Positions 42,575 to 52,662 of a stretch of DNA of 64,000 bases are shown here, one piece after another (position 1 is the stretch's first letter; the number at the start of each line of letters is the position of its first letter). This DNA is from Prevotella sp. (lineage in GTDB: Bacteria > Bacteroidota > Bacteroidia > Bacteroidales > Bacteroidaceae): assembly GCA_017462915.1 (NCBI GenBank), contig JAFTQG010000055.1, forward strand, positions 62,001 to 126,000, given 5' to 3'. A program made the position numbers and the translations under genes. Below the pieces are notes generated by a model that had not been told where the DNA came from, searched no databases, and saw only the letters and a list, made by a program, of their open reading frames with translations.

Positions 42575-45412
42575 TTATTTGATCATATACTTCTTGCCGT
42601 TCTTGATGACAATGCCCTTTGTGCCTTTGGCAACACGCTGGCCTGCGAGATTGTATACAGGAGCGTTCACGTCATCCTCTGCTGTTATCTCAGAGATGCC
42701 TGTCGCTGTCTTGTAAGCCTCCTCGGCAGCCTTCAGTGCTGCAAGAGCTGCCTCAAGCTCTTCCTTGGTCTTTGCAGTAGAAAGAGCTGTCTGGGCCTCC
42801 TCGATAGCTGCGTAGAGAGCTGCACCAGATGTGCCTTCCTCTGCCGGGTCTTCGCCGAGAAGCTCGGTAGCTGTAGCTATCTCATCCTCGAGAGCTGCCT
42901 TCGCAACTGCTATCTCGTAAGCCTCCTCTGCTGCCTGAAGAGCAGCAAGAGCTGCGTCAATCTCATCCTGGAACTCTGCGCTTTCAAGTGCTGTCTTCGC
43001 TGCGTCGATGGCTACCAGGAGAGCAGCGCCCGGTGTGCCTTCCTCTGTAGAAGCGTCGCCGAGAAGCTCGGTAGCTGCTGTCACCTCTGCCTCGAGAGCT
43101 GCCTTGTCGAGAACAGGAGCGACAAACTCTGTGAGCCAGCGTGGGTCGCCTGTCTGGAACTTAGCCTGCTGTGTAGAAGCGCCGATAGTGAAGTCGCCTT
43201 CTGCAACATTTGCAAATGCCGGATTTGTGAAGAGGATAGTTCCGCTCTTGTCGTAGTTTTTCTCGCTTGCAGAAATGTCAGTGCCGTCATTGAAGTATGT
43301 GTTGTTTGCAAACTCCTGAGGTGCGCTGCCATTGATGTTGCCACCTGACATACGGCGGATGATGTCCTTGCCGCAGTTGTACCAGATATTGTTCTTGACA
43401 TCGAACTTGATATAGTTCTTTCCGCTGATAGCACCATAGTTGCCCCACTGTCCGTCAGACTTGAGGAGACCGTGGAACGTGTTGTTCTGGTAGTTCATCA
43501 CCATGAACTCCGTCTCTGTGCTGAATCCGTAGCGGTCGAGACGTGCAGAGTTGTTGTATCTGATGAAATACTTTGCGACAGCATTGTTTCCGTAGAATGT
43601 AGAGTTGGTGATGTTCACATCCTTTGCACCACCGGCCTTGAACGATATGAGAGCCTCGTTGTCAACAGCTTCTGTAGCGAGCTCGAAGACAGAGTTGTTT
43701 ACGGTAAGGTCGACAAGGCATATCTTGACATTGTTGTCGTAGAGTATAGAGCCCTTGACACCCTTGACTGTTACGCCGTCAATCTTGACATTGTCTACTC
43801 TCTTGTAGTCGTTGCCCTCAACGGCTGTGCCGTCGGTCAGCAATACAAGTGCTGCTGTGTTTGCAGAAGCGTCCACTGTCGCGCCGTTGCCGTTGACAGT
43901 AAGGTTTCCGGCTGTCTCGATGGAAGCGCCTACGGTATATGCTCCGTCCTTTGCAAGGTTTATGACGATATTGCCCACCTTGCTGCCTTCTGCCTCTATC
44001 TCCGCCTTCTTGGCAGCGACAGCAGCGGCGATGTCGCCTTCCGCAACATCTATCACAGCGTCCATGAACTCAGGAACAGCAACGATGCTGATAGGCTGGA
44101 ACTGGATGTTGCCGCTGTAGATGCTCACGGCACCGACGATATTGTACTTTGTGCCTTCAACAGGGGCGGCAATCTCTATGCCGAACTGGTTGTAGCCTGC
44201 TACCTTCTCCTCGCCCTTTACGATGTCGAAGCGGTTGTTTGCAGGTTCTGTGTATGTCACGCCCTTCAGCATGACAACCTTATTGACATTCTCCGCCTTG
44301 ACGTCTGCCAGCTGCATCTCGTCGTATGCCACCTCTACAGGCTCGCCCTCCTTGACAGCAAGCGGTGCGTCAGGAACAATCTCCAGAAGGTCCTTGTAGA
44401 TTGAGACCTTGCCCGTCCATCCTGCGGCAAGAGTCTTGCCGACGGCAGTGTCCTCAGTCTTTGCAGAACCTGAATCGAAGATAAGGCAGGCGCCTGTCTC
44501 GTCCTTTATATATACATAGCTCTGTGCGCCGTTCTGTGTGGTCTTCACCTGCTTTGCCACGACAAGTGCCTCGCCGTCGAAGCGGAAAGGTGTATCGCCC
44601 GCAAGAGCATTGATTTCAGCAACGGTCTTTGCCACAGGGTTTGCCACAAGCTCCTTTGTCACGACAGCACTTGCCTTGCCCTTGCCGTTGATGGCAACAG
44701 CCTTGACGGTCGTCGTCGCGGAAATCTCGAACGGCTCGCTGTAGAGGCTACTCTCGGCAGTAGGCTCTGTCACGCCGTCGACAGTGTAGTATATCTTCGC
44801 GCCCTCTGTCTCGCAGGTCAGAGTAACGGCTGTTGTGCCGAAGAACGGTGTCTCGCCCGTGATTACAGGGTCTGTGATAAAGTATGCGGCATTGGAGACC
44901 TCACCTGTGAAGTCAAAATACTGGCCGCCGTTGAACTTTACCTTGTTGAACTTTATCTCGGCCGTCTCTGCCAGAGCATCGTCGGCCTTCACCTTGAAGG
45001 AGAACAGTGTGCCGTCCTTGAGGTTAGCCATAGCCATATTGTAGACGATAAGTTTCATCTCCTTGCCCTGCTTCACCTCGGAGCCCTCTTCCTGCTTTAC
45101 AACAGACTCGTCCACGAGGTGGCTGCGGAGACAGCTTGTACCCTTGGAGAAGACATAGGAGGTGCCTTCCTCTGGATCTTCTGTCTTGACAAATTCGAGA
45201 CCTTCAGGAAGCACGACATTCACCTGGAAACCCGAACGCTCCACAGCACTTGCATAGTTAACTGTGACGACAGCCTCCTGACCGGGAGCGATGGAAAGAG
45301 CGTCCATCGACAGCTTCTCAGGATTCTCTGTCTGTGCGCTGGCGCCGGTGACAAGACCGACGAGCATCATCAGGCATACGCCTAACTTTGCGATTATATC
45401 ATTTGTTTTCAT
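42575..45412 (-). CDS. Multi-domain secreted protein with cohesin-like, CHB_HEX_C, beta-helix and FIVAR-like modules, 945 aa
   Basis: Signal peptide (to GASAQT, residue 27). Residues 30-170 resemble a cohesin domain (LSIAPGQEAVVTVNYASAVE; FQVNVVLPEGLEFVKTEDPE). Residues 195-255 match a chitobiase C-terminal-like repeat (FFGTTAVTLTCETEGAKIYY then TVDGVTEPT). An OB-like part (SYVYIKDETGACLIFD) and a right-handed helix-like region with DUF4957-type start follow (NIVINLAKDGAYTVG; LTVNGNGATVDAS). Two FIVAR-like three-helix repeats lie near 740-900 (AALLVAIDAAKTALESAEF; AALYAAIEEAQTALSTAKT). The C-terminal tail VYNLAGQRVAKGTKGIVI is T9SS-like. No catalytic site is seen, so an adhesive or scaffolding role is likely. 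Third of three co-oriented genes; it is followed by a terminator. Confidence 0.8.
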   Translation of the reverse strand: MKTNDIIAKLGVCLMMLVGLVTGASAQTENPEKLSMDALSIAPGQEAVVTVNYASAVERSGFQVNVVLPEGLEFVKTEDPEEGTSYVFSKGTSCLRSHLVDESVVKQEEGSEVKQGKEMKLIVYNMAMANLKDGTLFSFKVKADDALAETAEIKFNKVKFNGGQYFDFTGEVSNAAYFITDPVITGETPFFGTTAVTLTCETEGAKIYYTVDGVTEPTAESSLYSEPFEISATTTVKAVAINGKGKASAVVTKELVANPVAKTVAEINALAGDTPFRFDGEALVVAKQVKTTQNGAQSYVYIKDETGACLIFDSGSAKTEDTAVGKTLAAGWTGKVSIYKDLLEIVPDAPLAVKEGEPVEVAYDEMQLADVKAENVNKVVMLKGVTYTEPANNRFDIVKGEEKVAGYNQFGIEIAAPVEGTKYNIVGAVSIYSGNIQFQPISIVAVPEFMDAVIDVAEGDIAAAVAAKKAEIEAEGSKVGNIVINLAKDGAYTVGASIETAGNLTVNGNGATVDASANTAALVLLTDGTAVEGNDYKRVDNVKIDGVTVKGVKGSILYDNNVKICLVDLTVNNSVFELATEAVDNEALISFKAGGAKDVNITNSTFYGNNAVAKYFIRYNNSARLDRYGFSTETEFMVMNYQNNTFHGLLKSDGQWGNYGAISGKNYIKFDVKNNIWYNCGKDIIRRMSGGNINGSAPQEFANNTYFNDGTDISASEKNYDKSGTILFTNPAFANVAEGDFTIGASTQQAKFQTGDPRWLTEFVAPVLDKAALEAEVTAATELLGDASTEEGTPGAALLVAIDAAKTALESAEFQDEIDAALAALQAAEEAYEIAVAKAALEDEIATATELLGEDPAEEGTSGAALYAAIEEAQTALSTAKTKEELEAALAALKAAEEAYKTATGISEITAEDDVNAPVYNLAGQRVAKGTKGIVIKNGKKYMIK

Positions 45413-45433
45413 ACTGTCTTATGTTTATTGGTT

Positions 45434-46555
45434 TTATTCTCCTCTAACCTTTGCGATGGCCGCATAGATATCGTCAATATCCACCATGCCGTCACCGTTT
45501 ACATCGGCATACTTGTTGTCCGACTCCCCTCTTGAGACCTTGATTACCTCATAGATATCGTCCACATCCCAGTTGCCGTCGTCCGTGACGTCTGTATTGA
45601 CCTTCACGAGGGCTGTCAGACCGTCAGGCATATCGTAAGAGAGACCGTAGGTCGTAGACACCTTGATATCTGTAAACCTTACCTCGCCGCCCTTGAACGC
45701 GTTGTCTGCAACGACATTGAGCGAGAAGAGCACGCCCTCCTTGCCTTCAAACACGTCGTTGGTAAGAGAAGAGAGTATCACAGTGTAGGTGTCCTCGCTG
45801 CCCGGCAACGGTGCCACGGTGGCAATGACGTTGTTGGAGAGACGGTCGGTGTATGTCACCCATTCGCCGTCAACGCCATCCGTGAACGACAGTCCCTCAG
45901 GGAGAGTGACCTTAGCCTGGAAGCCCACGATGTCGGCGTCGTTGGCAAGAGTGACGTCGATAAGTGCAGGAACTCCTGCACGGACCTTCACCTCATCGTT
46001 TGCCAGACCTGCCGTAGCCACCTGCGCCATGACAGGCACCTCCTGCTCCGGCATGTCGAGGATTACCGGCTCTGCCACTGTGGCGTTGCTGCCCACGATA
46101 TTCCTGATGACAATCTTGTCGCTCTTGAATGTAGGGTCTGCCTTCACCTTTATGGTAACCACAGCACCGCTGTTGCCCTTGACGGCAGAGGTAGCCATCG
46201 TGGCAGACTGTGAGAGGAAGCCGAAGCGGTGGAAGCTCTTGTTGCCCTCCGTGAGAGTTGTGCCGAAAAGGGAATGGCTGCTGCGTGTGATGCGGCTTGC
46301 CACCTTCTCGATGCTGTTGTCGACATACGTCAGTCCCTCGGGGAGATACACGTCGAACTGCAGTGAGGACACAGGGTCCTCGTTGTCGAGATTCACCTCG
46401 ACGGTAGCCTCTCCACCGGGAACGATGGCGAAGCTCTCTATCCATACCTTGTTGTCTCCGGCGTATGCGCTAAGACATCCGACGAGAAGCGACACCAGCA
46501 CGGCCATGCGATGCAACGTGGCTGTATGGAAGAATCTTGCTGTAAGTTTATTCAT
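45434..46555 (-). CDS. Secreted protein with two cohesin-like domains and a C-terminal dockerin, 373 aa
   Basis: Signal peptide ends near LSAYAG (residue 33). Two cohesin-like beta sandwiches lie at about 35-175 (FAIVPGGEATVEVNLDNEDP; LQFDVYLPEGLTYVDNS) and 180-330 (VRAGVPALIDVTLANDADIV; FQAKVTLPEGLSF). The last 40 residues form a type I dockerin-like pair of calcium loops: DVTDDGNWDVDDIYEVIKVS and DVNGDGMVDIDDIYAAIAKV, with the regular Asp/Asn spacing. The protein could thus offer both partner types of a cohesin-dockerin contact, but binding is not shown. Starts 110 nt after the 1947-aa gene and is 21 nt before the 945-aa gene. Confidence 0.82.
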   Translation of the reverse strand: MNKLTARFFHTATLHRMAVLVSLLVGCLSAYAGDNKVWIESFAIVPGGEATVEVNLDNEDPVSSLQFDVYLPEGLTYVDNSIEKVASRITRSSHSLFGTTLTEGNKSFHRFGFLSQSATMATSAVKGNSGAVVTIKVKADPTFKSDKIVIRNIVGSNATVAEPVILDMPEQEVPVMAQVATAGLANDEVKVRAGVPALIDVTLANDADIVGFQAKVTLPEGLSFTDGVDGEWVTYTDRLSNNVIATVAPLPGSEDTYTVILSSLTNDVFEGKEGVLFSLNVVADNAFKGGEVRFTDIKVSTTYGLSYDMPDGLTALVKVNTDVTDDGNWDVDDIYEVIKVSRGESDNKYADVNGDGMVDIDDIYAAIAKVRGE

Positions 46556-46665
46556 GACTTTAGATTTACTTGTATTTTGTATCCCACGTGATTAAGGAGA
46601 GCAGCCGACACAGACCCGAAACCCCTGCCGTGCCGGCCGCCGATCCTATCAACAAGTGAGAAGTA

Positions 46666-49600
46666 TTACTTTTTGAGAATCTTCTTGGTATTGCCGTTCT
46701 CGCCGACAATGATGTTGAGACCCTTGTTTACAGCCTTGAGAAGCTGGCCGCCGACAGAGTAGATGCGCTCCTTCACCGTTGCCGCCTCGATGCCGTCGAT
46801 GTCTGTAGCACCGCTTCCGGCTGTGCCGAGAGCATAGCTCTTGCCCGCTGCGTCACTGAAGAATATGTTGTCCACTCCTATCTTGGCGTTGCCGTCGAAG
46901 CTGCTGCCTACCTCTACATCGAGATATACGATGGCGCCGTCGCGTCCGCTGAACTCGTTGTTGTCGATGGTAGCCACTACAGTGCGGAAGGTGTTGTCGC
47001 CTATCTCGTTGTAGAACAGCTCATGTCCGTCGGCACGCTCCGAGAGGCTCTGGCCCGCGAGCTTCATGCCTGCAGGGAGAGTGATGTCAAACTGGCCTGC
47101 GGTGAACGCCTCGACATGGCTTACATTGACTGCGATACGCACTGTCTTGCCGAATACGCCTGTCTCCTCAGAGACCTTGGTGAGCGTCAGCTCGTCGTCG
47201 GCAGAAGCGGAAGCGGCAACTGTGCGTACACGTGCCTTGCTTGCCGATGCTGTCTCCACGGCATCCTTGCCCAGAGGGTTGTTGTAGAAGATGATGTTGG
47301 AGATGGTCGTCATGTCGGCAACATTGATCTGCTTGTCGTTGTTTGCGTCGGCACCGTAACGCTTAGCCTCCGGTATCTCTTCGTAAACTGCGGCAGTGAG
47401 TATCATGTTGCGCACCTCAGAGTAGTCGTTTACAGTCACTCTGCCGTCGCCGTCGGCATCGCCTGTGACGTAAGAGAGATTGTCAGCATCCTCGGCAAGC
47501 TGCGCAACGTCTGAAGCGAGCTGTGCAAGACGTGCAGAGACGGTCTCCCATGCCTCGGTGCTGTAGTCGATAGCCTGAGGCTTCTCGAGCTTCTCGCCGT
47601 CGATATCATAAACGACCTGGCCGTTGTGGTAAGACGCATTGTTGAACTTTGTCGCTGCCTGTATAAGTCCCTGTATACGGTTGTGCTCTTCCAGCAGCAG
47701 TTTCTTTGTAGCATCGCCATACTGGTTCTTGTTTACAGAAGCAAGAGCGTCTGCCAGAGCATTGCTGACATCGGCGATGATGCCGTTGGACTCACGCTTC
47801 TTGAGGAGCTTCTCGTTGGCTGCGACCTTGTCGGATATAGTCTTGATGTCAGTGTCATACTGGTCACCCTTCGTGAGGAGTACGCCGTCATGGTCACTGT
47901 CAACGCTCTCCTTGAGGTCGGCAATCTCCTTGTCTATGCCTTCCTTCCACTTGTCAAGACTCTCTATATCTATATGTGTGAATGCCTTGAGTGTGCTGTA
48001 AGACTTCTCCAGGTCTGAAACGAGAGTGTCCAGCTTGCCGCCGATGGCTGTGTAAGCATCGTCGTTGGCCTTCTGCTTCTCATACTCAGCCTTGAGCTCT
48101 GCGCACTTCGCGTCAGCCTCCTCTATGAACTTTTCAATGTCTGAAAGGATATTGTCCTTATAGAAGTGGAGACTGCCCTCCTTCTCGGCCTTGTAAGCCT
48201 TGATGGCGTCGAGCTTGCCTGTGAGATAAGCCACTACATCGTCGCCCAGCTCGCCTGTAGCCTCGTTGTAGTCTGCCCAGCCCTTGACCTCGGCGAGCTT
48301 GTCGTCTGCTCTGCCGAGAGCCTCTGCGATGATGGCTGTTACGTCAAGGCTCTCGCCTGTCTGCATTTTGAGGAGCTCGTCGTATGTAGCGACAATCCTG
48401 CTCTCGAAGTCGAGGATAGCGGCACGTGCGTCATCGAGCTTGCCCTTGAGGTTGCCCTCTTTCCAGCGCTTCTCGGTTTCCGCAAGCTCGTCATAGTAAG
48501 CGGCGATCTTCTCGTCGTAGCCCTTGACAGCGTCGAGGTCTTCCTTGGCTACCTGGTTATACTGCTCCTTGACGGCGTCGATACGTACCTTCAGGCTGCC
48601 GGCAGCATTGAGACTCTGCTCGATAGCAAGCTCCTTGAGTTTCTTGATGTCCTTGTCGATACTTCCATCCTTCTTGATGATTTTCTCGATTTCAGACTTA
48701 TAAGCGACACAAGCGTTGAGACCATTCTTCTCTTCTGTCGTCTTGCGGTAATCAAGAAGATTATCGATGATTTTCTGCAGCTCACTGCCGATAGGGAATT
48801 TCTCATCGTGCGTAATATACATCGCGCTCAGCCAAGCCGTAGCGTCAGCAACCCTCACGTCGGCAGCGTCGAGCATCTTGACGATGTCGTTGTATGCCTT
48901 GAGGTTTTCCTCTCCGTTATCAGAAGCTTTCTTTGCATCATTGTATACCTGAGAGTTCTTGTACTCGGTGTCTGCATAGTACTGCTTGCAGAGGCCGACA
49001 ATCTGCATGATTGTAGCCTTGCCCTCGTCTGTTGCAGGGTCGACATTCTCGTCAAGCTTCTTTGCCTCGCCGTAAGTAGCATTGTACTTCTCCTCAAGCT
49101 GCTTGAGATAAGCGGCATTGTCGATATTGCCGAGCTCGCCGATTTCCTTTGCCTCAGCTGTGTAGAGAGCTTCTACAGCGTCGAGCCAGCCGGTCTTCTC
49201 CTTGCCGTAAGCGGCAGCGAGGTCTGCTTCGAGTCTCTTCTCATAATCCTTGAGAGTCTCCATCCATGTATCGACATTGACAGCATACATCCTGTCTGTA
49301 GGGATACCGCCGACAGCATCGCCCGCGGCATTCTTTGCAGCCTCGACAACATCCTTGACATCCTTGAACGCGTCCTTCTTGCCGTACTTGAAGTCGTTTA
49401 CAACAGCCTCATTGGCTTTAACGGCATTGTCTGCATCGGTGACAAGGGAGTTGAATGCGGCATAAGCCACCTTGTTCACGCCGTCCTGATACTCCTTCAG
49501 CTTAGCGTCTATCTCATCGTTATACTGCTCGGCAGTGCCGATCCATACGGAAGCGTCGTATACTGTAGGCTTCTCGAGATTGGCAAGGACATTAGCGTCG

Positions 49601-52509
49601 TAGTCCTTCTGCTCGCTGTCTTTCAGTGTACGGAGAAGCTCTGCAAATGCATAAATCTCGTCATGTGTTTTCAGAAGTGCTTCGAGTGCTTCATCGAGTG
49701 CTGCGTTCTTGATATTGCTGAACTGGTTGAGGATATCGACAGCATTGCCGAATGTGCCGTATGTCGTATTGTAAGTAGCGATGAAGAGCTCATGAGCCTT
49801 GGCGTTGTCAGCGGCGACAGCGGCGTTATATCCATCAGTCTGCTCGTTCTGGATAGCAGTGATGGCCTTGCTGATTGCCTCTGCCGTGTTCATGAATTCT
49901 GTGTTCTTATCGGCAGACTCACCCTTGGCGAATGCGTCAGCGACAGCCTTCTCGAGAGCCTTGATGTTCTCAGCCTCTGTGACGAGACGTGCCAGATAGC
50001 CTGCAGAAGCAGATGTCTGGTCCTTGAGTATCTGCTCGTTTGCCTTTTCCCATGTCTCTTTGAGGGTCGTGAGAGTAGACAGCTGGTCGTTGTGAGCATT
50101 CTCGTTAGGCACGATCTTCTTCGCCAGTTCGTCTGCGGCGGTCTTGACAGCCTTTATCTCATCTGCGAAGCCGTCCTTGCCGTCCACGGATTTATGCTCG
50201 CCGTATGTCTTGTCGACATTCTCCTTTATCTTCGCGAGAGTCTCGTTGAGCTTGTTGAGCTCGCCTGTATAGAAGGTCTTTGCATCGCCTGTAGCCTTTT
50301 CCACCTCAGCTGCAAGAGCTGCAAGAGACTTGTCCACGTCAGAGCCTGTAGCGTACAGCTCGACAGTCTCATCGTAAGCCGTCTTGTTGGCAGCAGCAGC
50401 CTCTGCCTGCTTGGCAAGCTCTGCGGCAGCGGCCTCTATCTTGAGCAGTCCTTTATTGATTTCGTCATATCCTACGATGGCATTTTCCGCTGCAGTGTTC
50501 TTTTCTTCGTCAGTAGTGGCATTGTCAAGAGCTGTCTTCAAGGCAGTGACCTTTCCACTCAAGCTATACAGTCCATCCGGTTTGCTTTCACGGAGCTCTT
50601 TCTTCTTGGCTTCTATCTCATCGGCCATATTGCCCAGGTCAGCACCCTCGCCTATCTCTCTAATGAGAGTCTTCACCTCCTGTACACGGCGTGCTGCGTC
50701 ATTCATCATGTTCTCGGCGGCAGCCCAAGAAGATACCTTGTCGAAGTTTGCCTTGTTGTCGGCATAGCTCTCGGTCCAGCCTTTGAGATCGGCGGCATTT
50801 GCTATGGTCGTATTGATAGCCTTCAGTGCCTTGAGATGCTCTGCATCGGCCTTGGCGTTGGCAGCATCGACAGCGGCATTGATTGCGTCGATGCTATTCT
50901 GTGTCTCCTTGATAGCAGTGCCGTATGTCTTGCCACCTACTTCGCCGTTGACAGTCACTTCAAGGTCCTTAGCCACTTTCTTGAGGGCTTCGAGGTCGTT
51001 CGTTGCGGCTGTGACAGCGGCTTCTATATTATTATAGGTAGCCAGAGCGTCTGCAGCAGATGTCTGGAAAGCAGTGGCCTTTGGACCACATGCGTTTGCA
51101 GCGTCTGTAGCCTTCTTCTCATTACTTACAGACTTGAAGCCCTTATAGTCCTTGTCGGCATCGGTCTTGAGCTTTGTCAGAGCAGCCTGAATGTCATTGA
51201 CAGTCTTTGTGAAATGGTCAAAGGCATTGTATTTCTTGTCGTTTGACTCTTTCTTGGCTTCCTTGATGGCATCGTCAAGAGTCTTCTGATTATTGTCTAT
51301 AGCCTTGACAATTCTTGTATAAGCGTCATGGTTGTCGAGGACAGCCTGATACTTATGCTTATTATTGTCATCAACCTCATCTATAGCTTTTGTGATTGTC
51401 GTCACATCACCCTTATACTCAAGCGTGCTGACAGTATGTGCCTTATACGCTTCGTCAACCTTAGTCTTGAGATCATCGACCAGTGCCTGTGCAGCATTGA
51501 TGTCAGCGTCGCAGACTGTAAGACCGCGGTCCTTCAGTTCAGCCTTCATCTTGTCAAGCCGTCCCTGGAAGCCGTTTATCGTCTCGTCAGCAGTAGCCTT
51601 TGCCGTCTCCTGAGCAGTCTTGTTGGCTGTATAGCTATCGATGATATTCTCGATCTCTGCTGTGGCATCATTTACAGCCTTGATTCTGATAGAGCTGTTC
51701 TTGTCTGCCTCGCCTTTGAGGGCATCTGCTTCATCAGCAGCCTTTATCTGATTGACTTTTATCAGCTGTTCACGGAGCAATCCGAAGACTTTCTCCTGCC
51801 AGTCCTTGTATATCTCGCCTGTGAACTCTGTATTGGCTGTCTCCCATGCTGCATCGTACACTGCCTGGAAATCTGCTACTGCCTTAACGACTAACTGGTG
51901 AGACGCATCACTGTTTCCGTAACTGTCGTTATCTTTCGAGATGCTTTCACGGTATTTCTTTATCTGAGCGCTTATTTTTGTTATCTCGTCAAGGAGAGAC
52001 TGCTTGTCGTTGACTATATCATAAGAGCCGAGGTCGTATGACGCGATTCTTTCGCCGAGAGCCTCTACGCCGAGGTCTGCATAGTATTTCTTGTATACCT
52101 CTGTTACATTAGCATATTCCTCTGTCTCCTTTACAGCATCAGCGTATGCCTTCTCGAGATCCGTATATTTTGCTTTTATCTCAGTGCGTGTGGCATAAGG
52201 GAGCTGTGCATATTCAGCAGCTTCAGCGAGTGCAGTGATTTCCTGGTCCAATGCGTCAACCTCTTCCTGTGTCACAACCGGTGCCTTCTCCAGGTCCTTG
52301 ATTTTGCCCCTAAGAACAGACGCCTGTGAATTGTATTCGGCTTTAATCGCATCATCGTAAGTCGTGATAGTGTTTATCAATCTGCTGAGGCGCTGGTCCA
52401 ATGCCTTGATAGCAGCATCTTTTTGATCTGCTGTCAGCTCTGCGGCATGCATCTGTACAGGTGCCCCGATTGCCGATAAAGCAACAACTGAAAGTGTAAT
52501 TTTGTTCAT
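46666..52509 (-). CDS. Giant secreted helical protein with dockerin, cohesin-like domain and T9SS-like tail, 1947 aa
   Basis: Signal peptide MNKITLSVVALSAIGAPVQM, cleaved after HAA. Residues 25-1690 are a near-continuous chain of Ala/Lys/Glu/Asp-rich helices, probably three-helix or spectrin-like repeats with many YxDxxKxxxD segments, and almost no Cys or Trp clusters. Near 1720-1790 is a two-loop dockerin (GDADGDGRVTVNDYSEVRNM; GADANNDKQINVADMTTISN). Near 1800-1900 comes a cohesin-like sandwich (VRIAVNVSHVEAFTAGQFDI; TLPAGMKLAGQSLSERADG). The end IYSVGGQLLKAVNKGLNIIV is T9SS-like. A long stalk or fibre at the cell surface is the natural reading. The first gene of the three-gene cluster, with a promoter at 52622-52629. 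Confidence 0.82.
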   Translation of the reverse strand: MNKITLSVVALSAIGAPVQMHAAELTADQKDAAIKALDQRLSRLINTITTYDDAIKAEYNSQASVLRGKIKDLEKAPVVTQEEVDALDQEITALAEAAEYAQLPYATRTEIKAKYTDLEKAYADAVKETEEYANVTEVYKKYYADLGVEALGERIASYDLGSYDIVNDKQSLLDEITKISAQIKKYRESISKDNDSYGNSDASHQLVVKAVADFQAVYDAAWETANTEFTGEIYKDWQEKVFGLLREQLIKVNQIKAADEADALKGEADKNSSIRIKAVNDATAEIENIIDSYTANKTAQETAKATADETINGFQGRLDKMKAELKDRGLTVCDADINAAQALVDDLKTKVDEAYKAHTVSTLEYKGDVTTITKAIDEVDDNNKHKYQAVLDNHDAYTRIVKAIDNNQKTLDDAIKEAKKESNDKKYNAFDHFTKTVNDIQAALTKLKTDADKDYKGFKSVSNEKKATDAANACGPKATAFQTSAADALATYNNIEAAVTAATNDLEALKKVAKDLEVTVNGEVGGKTYGTAIKETQNSIDAINAAVDAANAKADAEHLKALKAINTTIANAADLKGWTESYADNKANFDKVSSWAAAENMMNDAARRVQEVKTLIREIGEGADLGNMADEIEAKKKELRESKPDGLYSLSGKVTALKTALDNATTDEEKNTAAENAIVGYDEINKGLLKIEAAAAELAKQAEAAAANKTAYDETVELYATGSDVDKSLAALAAEVEKATGDAKTFYTGELNKLNETLAKIKENVDKTYGEHKSVDGKDGFADEIKAVKTAADELAKKIVPNENAHNDQLSTLTTLKETWEKANEQILKDQTSASAGYLARLVTEAENIKALEKAVADAFAKGESADKNTEFMNTAEAISKAITAIQNEQTDGYNAAVAADNAKAHELFIATYNTTYGTFGNAVDILNQFSNIKNAALDEALEALLKTHDEIYAFAELLRTLKDSEQKDYDANVLANLEKPTVYDASVWIGTAEQYNDEIDAKLKEYQDGVNKVAYAAFNSLVTDADNAVKANEAVVNDFKYGKKDAFKDVKDVVEAAKNAAGDAVGGIPTDRMYAVNVDTWMETLKDYEKRLEADLAAAYGKEKTGWLDAVEALYTAEAKEIGELGNIDNAAYLKQLEEKYNATYGEAKKLDENVDPATDEGKATIMQIVGLCKQYYADTEYKNSQVYNDAKKASDNGEENLKAYNDIVKMLDAADVRVADATAWLSAMYITHDEKFPIGSELQKIIDNLLDYRKTTEEKNGLNACVAYKSEIEKIIKKDGSIDKDIKKLKELAIEQSLNAAGSLKVRIDAVKEQYNQVAKEDLDAVKGYDEKIAAYYDELAETEKRWKEGNLKGKLDDARAAILDFESRIVATYDELLKMQTGESLDVTAIIAEALGRADDKLAEVKGWADYNEATGELGDDVVAYLTGKLDAIKAYKAEKEGSLHFYKDNILSDIEKFIEEADAKCAELKAEYEKQKANDDAYTAIGGKLDTLVSDLEKSYSTLKAFTHIDIESLDKWKEGIDKEIADLKESVDSDHDGVLLTKGDQYDTDIKTISDKVAANEKLLKKRESNGIIADVSNALADALASVNKNQYGDATKKLLLEEHNRIQGLIQAATKFNNASYHNGQVVYDIDGEKLEKPQAIDYSTEAWETVSARLAQLASDVAQLAEDADNLSYVTGDADGDGRVTVNDYSEVRNMILTAAVYEEIPEAKRYGADANNDKQINVADMTTISNIIFYNNPLGKDAVETASASKARVRTVAASASADDELTLTKVSEETGVFGKTVRIAVNVSHVEAFTAGQFDITLPAGMKLAGQSLSERADGHELFYNEIGDNTFRTVVATIDNNEFSGRDGAIVYLDVEVGSSFDGNAKIGVDNIFFSDAAGKSYALGTAGSGATDIDGIEAATVKERIYSVGGQLLKAVNKGLNIIVGENGNTKKILKK

Positions 52510-52621
52510 AATGCTTTAGTTTATTAATTAATAAATGTTGTTTCTCTGATTTCATGCAACCAAGGCTGCCGTTACCGCTGTTTACGGGCTACGGGACAGC
52601 ATGGCTCACTGACTTTGGGGA

Positions 52622-52629
52622 CAAAGTTA
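52622..52629 (-). promoter_or_regulatory. -7 element of the giant protein gene
   Basis: TAACTTTG on the minus strand, followed by TCCCC. It lies 113 nt upstream of the ATG; the leader contains GTTACCGCTGTTTACGG-like sequence. A -33 box is not clear. Confidence 0.5.
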
Positions 52630-52662
52630 ACTTGATTTTAAGAAAATTAAATCACACGGAAC

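Noticed and set aside
48166-51246. 1026-aa plus-strand reading frame opposite the giant gene
   Set aside because: It is the antisense shadow of a low-complexity Ala/Lys/Glu-rich coding region; the minus-strand protein has signal peptide, dockerin and tail.
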